Made by a program: the position numbers and the translations under genes. From Cryptomeria japonica (Eukaryota; Streptophyta; Pinopsida; Cupressales; Cupressaceae), in contig NC_081405.1 in NCBI RefSeq assembly GCF_030272615.1, positions 23,263,772-23,327,771 of the forward strand: 64,000 bases of DNA, in the 5' to 3' direction. The notes below the pieces were generated by a model. The model made no database searches. It was not told where the DNA came from and was given only the letters and a program-made list of their open reading frames with translations. Below are positions 34,040 through 45,300 of the stretch, piece after piece; position 1 is the first letter of the stretch, and each line of letters starts with the position of its first letter.

Positions 34040-36945
34040 AGTGTAGTAAATGTGAGATCCTATTTTTCTGTCTTTCCAATGTCAATTGTTGCAAAGTTGA
34101 GTGTGATCCCTTGTGATTTGTGGATAGTAATACCCCAAGCCATTGTTAGAGGAATTTGTGTGTGGTTGCCTCTAGTAATTGGTGTAATGGGAAGAAATCT
34201 TGGGTTGGCAGTATCCCACTGTGGGCCAGTGTAATGCGGGAAGATAACAACCACATATTTTGGCAAGTCAGGTGGTTTTGAACCTGGATCGTAGACAATC
34301 ATTTTTATTTGTCCCAACAAACCATTAACAAGTCCAACTTTAATCCATAAATTGGCAATAAGCATCACTTGCTGATCTATAGAAAGTAGAGTTTCTAATG
34401 GGAGTTGTTCATCTTCATCACATGTTTTGTCTCTATTTGTAGTTATTCTTGCGGGTGCTCGTGCTATTGGCAAGTATAACTGTTGTAGCATTTTTATATT
34501 GTGTGACTTTGCAGTACATTGGTGGCAAATAAATGTATTTTCTGGTCAAAGTGCCTGTTTTGATTGGTTGTAAGTGTAGAGGTTGACTGAGACTACAAAA
34601 TTTTACAGTCTGTTTGTAGCGGGGTTGCATTGCGTACATTTTGCAAAATAGTGCAGAATTGTATCTACAAATTAGAGAGACCTTGTTGCTGGAAAAAAAC
34701 ATCTAAGGTCATGATATCGGTAAAGCAATGCCATAAAGCTAGTGGTGTGGAGTGCGATGTATATAATGGTCTGTCCATAACTGGGGGTAATTGGCCGAGA
34801 TCGCCAACGAGGATAATTGAGAGGCCTGCGAATGGCTCATGTTGTCTAGCAGGAAATGCTTAGCGCAATCTATTATCAACTTTGAGGAGTAATGGGGACC
34901 TAGTAAACTCATCTTGTCAATAAAAATATAATGTAAATGTTTGCATTTCTCCTAAAACATTAACAAGGAATGCCCTGTTAAAGGACAATACTCTCTAATA
35001 AGAATGCGTAGGGCTGCATGGATTGTTGTTGCTTGAATTTTATATGTGGAGACACCTATTGGAGCAAGAACAAGCAATGGAAATTCTTTTGGATTGCTCA
35101 AAACATTTAGCTTACTTCGTATGCGGTTAATAAGGAAAGATTTTCGAGTACCTTATGTGCCTTGGATAATTAAGTGTAAAGGAGAGACAGGAAAAGTGTG
35201 TGTATTGTGGTAGGTTATAATATCTAGTGCGAGTTGTTGATTCGCTACAAGTTCATAAGTACTTGGGCGAAGTAAATCAATGTTAGCAAGAAGTAGGACT
35301 GTTGAGTTTTTTTGTTTGAAATGAATAGAGGAGCAGTAATATGAAGTGATTGATCTAGCAAGGATGCATTCCAATCAAAATGGAGGTCATAGTCACGTCT
35401 GCCAAGCATCTGAAGGGTAGTTATATTAAAGGTGTTTGAAGTACCCATTTGTGAAAGGAACTCCCATTTGTAAAGGTCTTTATTAGTAGATTGTGGAAGA
35501 TCTTCTAGATGTGGATCGACATCATTTTGAGAAGTGGGCTATTCTTGAACACCATTAACATGCCATCGGATGTAATGAGTACCATGAAGGAGATTCCAAT
35601 TTGTTATAATTTCTTTTGTTGATGTTCCTATGTTGACATCAATGTTGCAGAAAGGCTTGTACAAGAGCAATTCACTCCAACATAAAGATTCAAATGTAGT
35701 GTCATCTTCAATAGGCAAGGATTTATATTATGGATAGACATTTACAATTGCTTGACATTTGCGTTTTAGCCACTAACCTTTTTTTGCGATGTTGGTTGTA
35801 TGAAAATTGTTGGGCTAATAGAAGCAAAGCAATGTCTGCCAACTGTGGTGGTCTTCTTATGTAAGTTGATATGTAACAAATTGAAGCCTTTGAAGCTTGA
35901 GCAAAGTTAGTGACACATCTAAAGACCTTTTTTCCAACATTGAGGGAGACAAATTGGCGTGTACATGAAATTAAGGGGAGTTTGAGTAGCATATGGCAAG
36001 TTTCTTGTGCACTGATGTCTCTATCAACTATAATGCCCATCATAAATCTTTGATATGCTAATAAAACTGTGTCTTTCGTATTTGTTGAAGCAACAATTCT
36101 TTTAAGAATGTCGGTATAGCTCTCAGATTTGCATTCTGACTTTGATGCATATTTAGAAATATATTGGAGGACTGCCTTTTTTGAACAGACTAGCTGGAAA
36201 TCAACGTTTGCCCTCCATATTGCACACATGGCTGGGTTGTGAACATTGAGATGATTGTCATTCCTTGTTGGTTGGAAGCATGGGTTATTATTATGGTCGA
36301 TTGTCAATGTTGAAATTAGTTGTTTAGGCCAAGGAGCTTTGTAATGATATTCAACAACTATACCCTTTTTTTTCAAGCAAGTAAATTCATAACATTTTGT
36401 ATGACATTGAACAACATTATATAATTAAGTATAATTTGTGGTAGGTTCAGATCTTAAAATGACATTTGTGTTTTCTAGGCATGGATCGCAAATAGAAGAT
36501 GTATATTTCCTATTGGACTGCTCTACTTGACTGCATGGATTCCATGTTGTGATGTATTGTTCAAAAAAGGTTGTTGTTGATTCAATACTCTTATGATCAT
36601 TCCAATCAAGGGTGTCCATATTTCGTGCATTTGGCAACCATATAATCCCATGTACATGTGCCAAACCTTGGTGTTTCCATTCATACCTGTACCAATGGTA
36701 TGTTACGTGCAAGAGGTTGACAATTACTTCATCACAAAAAATCTGGAATCTGAGATGCAAGAATAAAGTTGTTATATGTGGGTTATTGACAAGATTGTCA
36801 ATACACTATTTTCTATTCCATTGCAAATTATTAGGAGTAGTGTTTGGGAACATTGTATGGAGGTCTAGCCATTTTGTATCGGTTGAGCTCAATATGAAGA
36901 AAAGCGTGGGTGCTCCTAACTGATATAAGAAGAATGGATATTTCA
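34040..36945 (-). pseudogene. Helitron Rep/PIF1-like helicase (RepHel) pseudogene
   Basis: In minus-strand order: a Helitron N-terminal domain (about 36940-36760, YQLGAPTLFFILSS and TKWLDLHTMFP); the HUH nuclease motif in EWKHQGLAHVHGIIWL (about 36690-36630), with both His present; the tyrosine motif YISKYASK (about 36165), the two-Tyr centre of Rep; DISAQETCHMLLKLPL (about 36020); a PIF1-type Walker A region (about 35170-35130) now broken by a stop and a Gly-to-Arg change; ILVGDLGQLPPV (about 34815), the Walker B block; and LTMAWGITIHKSQGITL (about 34130), the C-terminal helicase motif. RepHel nicks and unwinds DNA for rolling-circle transposition. Many stops and frame changes show it is dead. 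Confidence 0.9.
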
Positions 36946-36956
36946 TGCTAAAAGTG

Positions 36957-37258
36957 TACACATATATTGATTGGGCCAAAAGTATTGATGATAGAAAAGC
37001 ACAAGTGGAGGTGCATTTTTATTGGGAGATAGGTTGGTCTCTTAGTCAAGTAAGAAGAAGGATTCAAAATCTCTATCTATTTCAAAAGTAGAATACAGTG
37101 TAGTAGCATCTTGTTGTACTCAAGTTATGTGGATCAAACAAACTCTTGAAGATATTCGAGTAGTGTATGTTTTCGTCATGTGTGATAATATTAGTGCTAT
37201 AAATATTTTAAAGAATCTAGTAATGCATTCAATAACTAAACATATCTCAATCTGGTAT
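36957..37258 (+). pseudogene. Ty1/copia RNase H fragment, first part
   Basis: Reading across frameshifts gives YIDWAKSIDDRK, FLLGDRLVS, SSKKKDSKSLSISKVEYSVV and ASCCTQVMWIKQTL, then CDNISAINILKN and HSITKHIS. These are conserved copia RNase H blocks. The text is cut at 37258 by a solo LTR and resumes at 38022. Confidence 0.85.
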
Positions 37259-38026
37259 TGTATACGGTGAAAATGGATAACAACAATGTTGAAAGACTAA
37301 ATGAATTCAACCACAAAACCCTAGCCTAACAATAACAAAGATCCACCATAACATATGCAGATTACCTAAGACAATGCAAATCAAATGAAATCACAAAGAT
37401 TATACCATCACATGTCCAATAGGGTTTGGATCTCCATTCTTCCTATCTCCATTGATCTTGCTTGATATATTTGCTCTCAGATTTTATATGTGCACAAGAG
37501 CTCAACAAAGAACGGAAATGTGGTTGCAAGTAGGCTTGATTGCATATGCCAGTTCAAAAGCGTAGTCGGGGGTTTGATAATGAAGGAAGCATCTCCTTAT
37601 ATAGAAGACACTATAAGAAATGGAAGGATAAGATTGAGAGGTGTAAAAAAGGTCGGCTATGATTAGAGGGTAGGTAAAGAAAATAATAAAATAATGAAAG
37701 GGGTAGGTAGTGTATGAATTAAGAGATGAATGACATGTGTCATGGGTAGAAAAGGCTAATGAATTAATTAAATAAATAAAGATTCATTTAATTAATAGAG
37801 GAAATGGGATCGATTAAATAAATAAAATATTTATTTAATTTAGGAAAAGGGTAATTTAAATAAATAAATGTATTTATTTAAATGAGAAATAGGGCTAGAA
37901 GAGGATAAATTAATTAATTAATTAAATAAAGATTTATTCAATTAATAGAAGAATTAGGCTAAAAATAATTAAATAAATAAAATATTTATTTAATTAGACT
38001 GGACAATTTTAGGTGTCTACAGGTAT
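37254..38026 (-). repeat. Solo LTR of family 2 inside copia RNase H, with target duplications
   Basis: The LTR (37259-38021, 763 bp) is the reverse complement of the TE-2 3' LTR type: minus strand TGTAGACACC to GTATACA. GGTAT flanks both sides (37254-37258, 38022-38026). Removing it rejoins a copia reading frame at ISIW/YHSLNEKV. Confidence 0.96.
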
Positions 38027-38170
38027 CATTCCTTAAATGAGAAGGTTGTAGAAAAGGAAGTCAAATTGGAATATATTTCTACCAAAAAATAGGTGGTAGA
38101 CATTTTTACTAAAGCATTGGGGAAGGATACCTTTGAGTATCTTAGGTTGAAATTAGGGGTCATTGCCCCT
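38022..38170 (+). pseudogene. Ty1/copia RNase H fragment, last part
   Basis: HSLNEKVVEKEVKLEYIST, VVDIFTKALGKDTFEYLRL and KLGVIAPP are the end of a copia polyprotein. One TAG interrupts (expected CAG). It joins 37258 directly once the LTR and one duplication are removed. Confidence 0.87.
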
Positions 38171-38446
38171 CCTTTCTCTAACGAGATGCATAGATGAGGT
38201 GCATCTGTCCAAGGGGAGATTCAAAGCTTATTCTTTGTCTCTTGGATTGATGATGTTGTTGCTCTCAGGGGGAGCAATAGAGTATTTAGTTTCTTTTTGG
38301 GTTGTTGGACAGTAGTGTCAGAAGGGATGATGTAGAGATTGGTATGTCATGTTGTTCCCTTTGTCTTTGATGTCAAAGGGGGAGAGAACTCTTAATGTTA
38401 GGAGAGAACTTTTGGTGTTACTATGCTTATTTATCAAAGTCAATGA

Positions 38447-38458
38447 CAAAGGGGGAGA
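38447..38458 (+). promoter_or_regulatory. Polypurine tract of copia relic TE-3
   Basis: ACAAAGGGGGAGA precedes the presumed LTR start TGTTTGAAAT. A second CAAAGGGGGAGAGA lies about 75 bases upstream (about 38375). Repeated PPT-like units here are usual for SIRE-type copia elements. Confidence 0.65.
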
Positions 38459-38459
38459 T

Positions 38460-40062
38460 TGTTTGAAATTTGAGTCATGTTGTCATTAATACCAAACTTT
38501 GTGGTCTGGATGGAATCTAGTTCAAATATCATCTTGTATTGTTGCAATTTTCTCTGTTTGTTATTGTTGTTGTTGAGTTTGTGGTGTTGTTATTGAGTTT
38601 GATGCATTTTTATTTGTTTGGTATTGTTGTTGAATTTGTGTTGGTGAAGTTAGAAAGTTATAGTTGTGGCAAGTTCAACATGCAGGAAAGAGTACTTAAT
38701 GCTCCAGCAGTAGAATGCTTTACATTACTCCAGATAGTGAGTATTATATTTTATGTTTTTAGATATATTGTATGTGTTTTGTGGATGTTGCATCATTTAG
38801 TTTTTTTGGTTCGTAGATAATAGAAGTTTGTTGTTTTCTGATAGTGATGTCATTTGTTAGACTGGTCCAAAAAATGTTTGGTGGCCTCTAAATTTGTAGA
38901 ATCTTGTGTTGTGATTTGGTGGACTTTTTATTTGGTTCCTACAATTTTTTTGTTTTATTCTTTGGTGGTGTTTCTATTCTACAAGTGAGTTATGTCTGTC
39001 TATGCTTGGTATATCCAATTGTGATATTTTTTTTAATGTGCCAATTGGATTACGTTGATTGGATCATATTTTTTGATTTGGATATGCATTGGAGGATAAG
39101 TTAGAACATTGTTATGGGTCTCACTATGGTGTGTGGAGATTTGCATTAGGTAATTTGCATTGAAGGATGCTTTTGATTGACTGGTTGCTGAGTGTTATTG
39201 ATTATTTACACATTGCATTTGGTTTCGAATTTGGACGATGTGTTAGTGTGTGCAATTCATTAGACTTGACCTGGAGGAATGTATTGTGATGGATTTGGGT
39301 CCCCTCATTCTCCCGGAGTGGACCGCTTTGGGTATTTTTGGTTTTAGTGCCTAATTTTGTGCAATATTGTTTACTGTCTATGGCTAACCCTCAACTAGGT
39401 TTTTGATGAATCTAACTTGTATTTAAGAAGTGTGGATGTATGAGTTGTGTATGGGATAAAGTGTGAATTTATGTGAAGTAAATGTAAATGATGTGCAAGC
39501 AAATTTGATATTGCGGATGTGCTAAAGTAAGTTTGTGAAGAGATTTGAAGGTGATTTATTCAGTGTGATAGTGTTCTGAGATAATGGTTGATTTCAGATG
39601 TGTTTACCATGATATTGGTCACTTGACACAGATGTTCAAAGACTATTTCATGATCAGAATATTCTTCTAATATTATTTTTTCTATCCTTTTTTTGTTGAA
39701 AGACAATGGGTCTCTTGGAAACTCTTTGTATCTTTCCCTAAAGCAATGTGCCTTAGTTGTGCAAGTACAAGTATCTTGCCCTACGGTAGCGTGCCTTAGT
39801 CTTGCAATTCCATCAGGTGCATGATGCTCCTTGGTAATAAGCCTAAAACATTGTAATCAATTTTATCTATATTGTGAGCATGATTCTCACCATGGTTTTC
39901 CATATTGGAGTTTTCATGTAAATCCAATGTTCATGTGTTAATGGTTTATGATTTTTAATATTGACGTAGAACAATTAAATATTATTTATAATTTGATTGT
40001 TCTATTTTAGAAGACCCAGATTGGTTCACCCCTCCCCTCTCAGTCCTATCGTGGGTTCAACA
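38460..40062 (+). repeat. Probable 3' LTR of copia relic TE-3
   Basis: The start TGTTTGAAATTTGAG follows the PPT. The end ...GTGGGTTCAACA follows a CACCCCTCCCCTCTCAGT block, typical of the end of SIRE-like LTRs. No second copy is in the window, so the right edge is inferred. No coding sequence is supported inside. Confidence 0.5.
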
Positions 40063-40447
40063 CATCCATGGTAGAAGGAAGCGATCTTGAACCCTCTCCA
40101 ACATTCATTGTTTGCACTTGGTCCTCCTCCCTAACGTGTCCCTAACATCAACTATGTGTTCTTCAACCTCGTTTTCTTTAGTATATAAATTTAGATCAAC
40201 TTCTACTTCATTTTATGTATGTTGAACCCCTACATAAAAAATTCATATATAAATAAGAGAAAAATTTAAAATATTTAACCAATTGTCAATAAATTTTTAA
40301 GAGCCCCCACAACAAATTACTAAAAATAATGTACATGTTTAATATCTAATAAATGACCGCAATCTATCCCCATACAAGCCTTAAGTAAATTGTATGAACA
40401 TGAAGAGCTTATCCAGTAATAATAAGACACATTCAAAACTTTATGTA
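40063..40447. other. Unrecognised AT-rich spacer
   Basis: I see no gene or repeat here. Confidence 0.35.
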
Positions 40448-40519
40448 GAAAAGGAGAGAGTGGGAGAGAGATAAGAAGGAAGGGAGGGAGGACCTAGAAA
40501 GGAACATAGAGAGGAAACT

Positions 40520-40562
<43 letters not shown>

Positions 40563-40707
40563 TGGGAGATAAGTGGGTAGGGTGGGAGAGAGGATGTCAA
40601 GAGGCACAGAGAGGGGTTGGTAAGAGATAGAGAGAGAGAGAGGTGCTAAGAAAATATTAGAAAAGGAAGTAGAGAGAAGGAGAGAGATGTGGAGAAAGGG
40701 AGGGCCT

Positions 40708-40738
<31 letters not shown>

Positions 40739-41360
40739 CTTGGTAAGATATATAGAGAGAGAGTTAGGTCGAGAGAGAAAAAGATAGAGATGCTCAAAAA
40801 ATATTGTAGAAAAGGAAGGAGTGAGCAAGAGAGGTAGGTAGGGAGAGAGGGAGGATTTAGAGAGGGACTTTGGTAGGAGATAGAGAGAGAGAGATCACAC
40901 AAAAAGTAGGAGAGAGAGAGGGGGGTTTAAGTTAGAGCTTAGAAGAGGGAGGGAGGGAGAGAGAAGCTAAAGGGGGATGGAGAGACCTAGATAGTGAGAG
41001 TTAGTCCTTCTAGAGAGAGTTAGAGATATATTAAGCAATATAGAGAGGTAGATATCTAGATAAAGGGAGAGAGATATATATTAAAAGATATAGAGAGGTA
41101 GAGATATAGTTAGAGAGGGAGCTCAAGAGGAGGAGAGAGGGCTAGAGATGGTTTGGTAAGAGAGAGAGATAGAGTTAGGTGGAGAGAAAAATAAAGATAG
41201 AGGTGATAAAAAGAGTAAAAAAGGAAGGAGGGAGAGATAGATAAAGAGATAATGTTGAAGAGAGGGAGAGGGATAGAGAGAGTTAAAGAGGGAGAGAGAT
41301 AAGTAGGGAGGGAGAGGTAGAGGTAAAGAGAGTGGGTGAGAGAGAGAGGTGGGTATTGAT
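40448..41360. repeat. GA-rich simple-sequence tract
   Basis: About 0.9 kb is dominated by GAGAGA runs and GGGAGG words, with perfect (GA)n stretches near 40525-40552 and 40708-40735. ORFs on the other strand (Leu/Ser runs) are artefacts of the repeat. Confidence 0.85.
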
Positions 41361-41886
41361 CTTTAGGTAGAGGGGTGGGGATTATAGCCAAAAATGAGGA
41401 ATGAAATGAACTAAATGATATCCTACTCCATGAAATCAATGTGTATATATTTAAGCATAAATCAAGTGACCTAGATGAAATTAAAAATTTGTTTCCACTA
41501 GAAATTTATATTTTAGAACAATATTAAATAGAAAAGAAAAGATGCATACCTTATTTTTGTCTTCTTTTTTTGTTGCATTCTTTCTTCACGTAATCTTTGT
41601 GCCTTTTTTTGTTGAATGCTTTCTTGTACTCTTATTTTGTCTTGTTCTTCTATTTCCCATCTCCTTCTTTGTAAAAATATGACTTGACAATTCCTCACTC
41701 AAAGATTTTCTTCTCCAAATTCTGTTTTGTAGATTACAAATGCAAATTTATCTTGCTATATTGATTTTTAAAAATAAAATAAAAAATAAAATTCCTATTT
41801 ATATGCTCTATGAAATTAAATTTAAAAAAAAAAATCAGCTAGGCCTTCGAACGAAGGTCAACCATTAAAAAAAATTAATATTTTTT
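41361..41886. other. Unrecognised AT-rich spacer
   Basis: A short Arg/Gln/Lys-rich frame (41513-41698, minus) looks like a low-complexity chance ORF. Nothing else is recognised. Confidence 0.35.
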
Positions 41887-42354
41887 TGTTGGTGTAATTA
41901 TTTATTCATCTTGGATATAATTACACTTTACTTAAGTTTACTTAGGTACATGCACAACATTGTAGTTTGCATATGAGACACTTAGGAAGATGTGCATACA
42001 TTGGGAGTGTGTATGTGGGAGAAATTCCACCTTGTATAGTGTGATATTGTTGTTACATTATCATATCCATTTATTATGGGATGATAATTCCACCTTCGAT
42101 GGGTGATCCACCTCATGTGCAATATTTTACTATTTCTCCTACCTACCCTTACCTACCCTTGCATCTCATTGAGCCACATGTCATCATCGTGTTCTCTCTT
42201 GTCTCTTAGCCTTGCCTTTATAAGCAGGATCATCATGCATTGTATGCAATGATCCAGTTGATCTTATTTTGCTGCAGAATCAGTTTATTCTCATCAAATA
42301 TATTGTCTCTCTTGTTGTGTTATTCAATGTGCCCTTGTTCTTGGCTATTTTCAG
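41887..42354 (+). repeat. Probable 5' LTR of copia relic TE-4
   Basis: The stretch runs from TGTTGGTGTAATTA to ATTTTCAGCA. It has a TTTATAAGC TATA-like box at about 42220 and a C/T-rich start region. A TGGTATCAAAACC site lies just beyond (50686-50698) once the CACTA is removed; this is close to the initiator-Met tRNA PBS (TGGTATCAGAGCC). The partner LTR is not in the window. Confidence 0.6.
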
Positions 42355-42364
42355 CAAATTCTTA

Positions 42365-42393
42365 CACTAATACATTTGGCCTAAAATTCCGAC
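42365..42393 (+). repeat. CACTA left terminal inverted repeat
   Basis: CACTAATACATTTGGCCTAA pairs with the right end with a few mismatches and one indel. It is preceded by TTA. Confidence 0.9.
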
Positions 42394-45300
42394 GAAGGTT
42401 TCCAATGTAGAAGGTATATTGTGAACAAATTTGATTTTTTTTTGAAAAATTTCCCGCATTCATCGAAATTTCGACGATAATTCAATATATGTTTTTGACA
42501 AAGAAGGAATTGGCAATGATATTTGTGCTTTTTTACAAAAAGTGCCCGCATTCGTTGAAATTCCAATGACAACGAGCATTACTTTAAAAAAAAAAAGAGC
42601 AAGACATTTCAAATCATTTTTGTGACCTCTTCCCATTCTCACGTTGTCGCCCCAGCAACGTACTCCTACCCAGAGTAAGCGTGAACCGTGAACCGTTTTG
42701 ACCGATTAATGTCAGCTCCAAGCATTCTCGACTCATGGAATAGGGTTTGCGAAAATGGGAGCAATGTTGACTCATGCAGGAATAGGGAAGGTATAAAGCT
42801 CTGTCAACATCCTCCAACCTGTACGAAAATGGGAGCAATGTGATCGGCTCATGGAATTGGCAATGCTCCCGAGTATGAATCATATATCGTATGAATCGAC
42901 ATCCTTTTTGGGGAATTTTTTTTTTCTCAAAAAATAGTTCATATGTTTTGTTTTATGCTCCCACATTTTGCAGACATATCTACCAGGGCATTCACAACCA
43001 CAACATCTGAAAATCTCCCTTAATGTTTCAATTGATGCCCAGACCCTATTCCAAGGTTCCAATCTCAGATGTGTACAAAGAGGGTGCTGGAAATGGTTGT
43101 GGATTTCAGTTGTACACCCACCATGTGCATTTGCCTTAAGGTTTCAAAAATATTTTCAACAAATCTACTTTTTGCAAATCGTGCATTCCATGAGATGCCA
43201 TTTTTGTGAGGAATTTTAGCAGTTTGAATTCCTTGTTCATGTCTTCACAGTATTGAACGTTTCTAAATCATTTTAAAAGGTCTATTTTGTGCAATCTCAG
43301 TGATCATTGTGTTCAACTAAAGACCAATAGGCTTCATTCCCCTTCTTTAATTCATTCATTAGTAGATTGGTCACCCATCTATTTTACACCTGCAGATAGT
43401 GATGTTTCTGATTCTCCATTGGCTTGAGCGCAGGTGTATAGCTCTGTCAACATCCCCCAGCCTGTGCGAAAATGGGAGCTTTGAAATGGCACGCTGACTG
43501 TTTGACAAACTACCTCATAGAAATTGGAAGTTTTTGAACAAGGTATGAACATCTATCATAGGATAAATAATAGAGGAATTTTGTTACATGTTGTAGCTGC
43601 AATTGCCAAGGTACATGTTTTAAAGATGTTTTATATCATAGAATCAACATTCCAATGGCTATTTATTTTTTAAAATTTGGATATCGTATTCCCAACTGAT
43701 GTCTATTTTCATGAAACTATTCCTTTAGGCAAGCAAAAAATGCTTGAAAAAACTACACAAGGCTTAAACCATATTCATAGCCCCTAGAAAATCTCTTCAT
43801 CGCCAAAAAAACCTATTCATACTTGAAAACATTATTCATACCTAAAACATTGTCCATGCCTAAGACATTGATCACAACATCAAATAATATTCATAGTGTA
43901 AATAAACACTATTTATGTTTAAACAATTGTTCATAGATTCATTTAACCTCAAAAATTACTCTAGAAGCTCTGGAGTCCAAATTTGGTGTTCTCTATACAA
44001 ATTATGGGGTTTGAATTCTATTTAGTATGATTGTGTAATATCCCTTGTCCAATGATGACTGAAAAACAAGGAATATTCGCTATCAAAACTGCAAGAGTCC
44101 TCAAAAAATGGGTGTATGATGATGCAACCTCAAATTCCTCTTATTTCATATCGAAATCAAACAAATGCCTCATTGACAGTCATAAATACATGTTATAGGC
44201 AGCTAATGTAAAATTACATGGACTATCACAATAATGAATCAAAATCAAACTTCACTAGATTATTGACATTTTGTCAAACATGCCATGCAGCCTTTGAAAA
44301 CATATTACAGCCGCAAACCCATTCAAATCTTATTATAAACCAATTCCAATGCAATCATAGGATCTTTACATAGGCTAACTACCAAGAGATATGCTACTGA
44401 TTTTTTGAAGACATTAGACAGTCACTAACTGAAGCATATATCTCAAAATTACAATGAAAGAAGAGATCTGAAGAACCTGATTTAGCTATGCCCAAGTATG
44501 GCAATTTAAACACCAACATTACTCATCCAAAATGAAGCCATGTTAGAGTTATGATCTTCAATACTTTCTCTTAGACAAGAGATAAAATTAAAAAACCACA
44601 TGATTACTACAATAAATTTATTTTCATATTAAAAATATAAATAATTACATTAGATATATATTCCACATAAAGAAAATAAATGATGAAAATCATTTGTGTC
44701 TTAAATAATGAGATCAACAACTAAAAATAAGAAAATAATATCCTAATTACGACTCCCTAATTAGTATAAGATACTATTTCCAATATTATACACTCATCAT
44801 GATTTGGAGATTAAAATTCAACAACTTATTGTAGTTATAGTAACATTTAAATAATAGGTGACAATGAGTTATACACTCATCATATCCCTTCTAAATGACA
44901 TTTATAACCTATTATGTTTTTATCTTGCTATATGACATCGGTAGCTTAATTACCTATTAGGGGCTCATTGTCATTCATGGTACTACGATTTCATGTGCAA
45001 TCATACTTGGGAGGCAACGTAATAGCCTAGTTCTTCTTGTCTCTACATTGTGGAGCAAGAATAATAGTTGTGAATTGTTCCTCTTTTTTAAGGATCCACT
45101 TTACCTTTGTTTATTTTTATCTTTTATAACTTGATATCCTTTCTTGCATATAATTGTCCTCAATCCAAATTCTCTCCTTGCTTAGACGTGTGTGTTCCTT
45201 GATTAGGACCTCTTTCATTGTTTTGTAGGAAAATAAACAAATACATCGACCTCTCATCTCTACTTATACACAAAATGGCTAATTGAAACCACTTCATATA

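Larger units (their letters stand above)
32430..36957 (-). mobile_element. Decayed Helitron, probably 5'-truncated
   Basis: The minus-strand Rep/helicase relic (about 34040-36945) identifies a Helitron. The candidate 3' terminus is at the left: a 30-bp imperfect palindrome (32430-32459) whose minus strand ends GAGACTAA followed by T, i.e. CTRR before T as Helitrons require. I see no clear TC start at the right, where copia RNase H sequence begins at about 36957. The element is therefore likely truncated or the edge is blurred. Confidence 0.65.

Noticed and set aside
38539-39104. Hydrophobic ORFs in the copia LTR
   Set aside because: Val/Leu/Phe runs come from T- and G-rich DNA; the stretch lies inside the presumed LTR.
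40657-41439. Leu/Ser-rich minus-strand ORFs
   Set aside because: They are translations of a GA simple-sequence tract.
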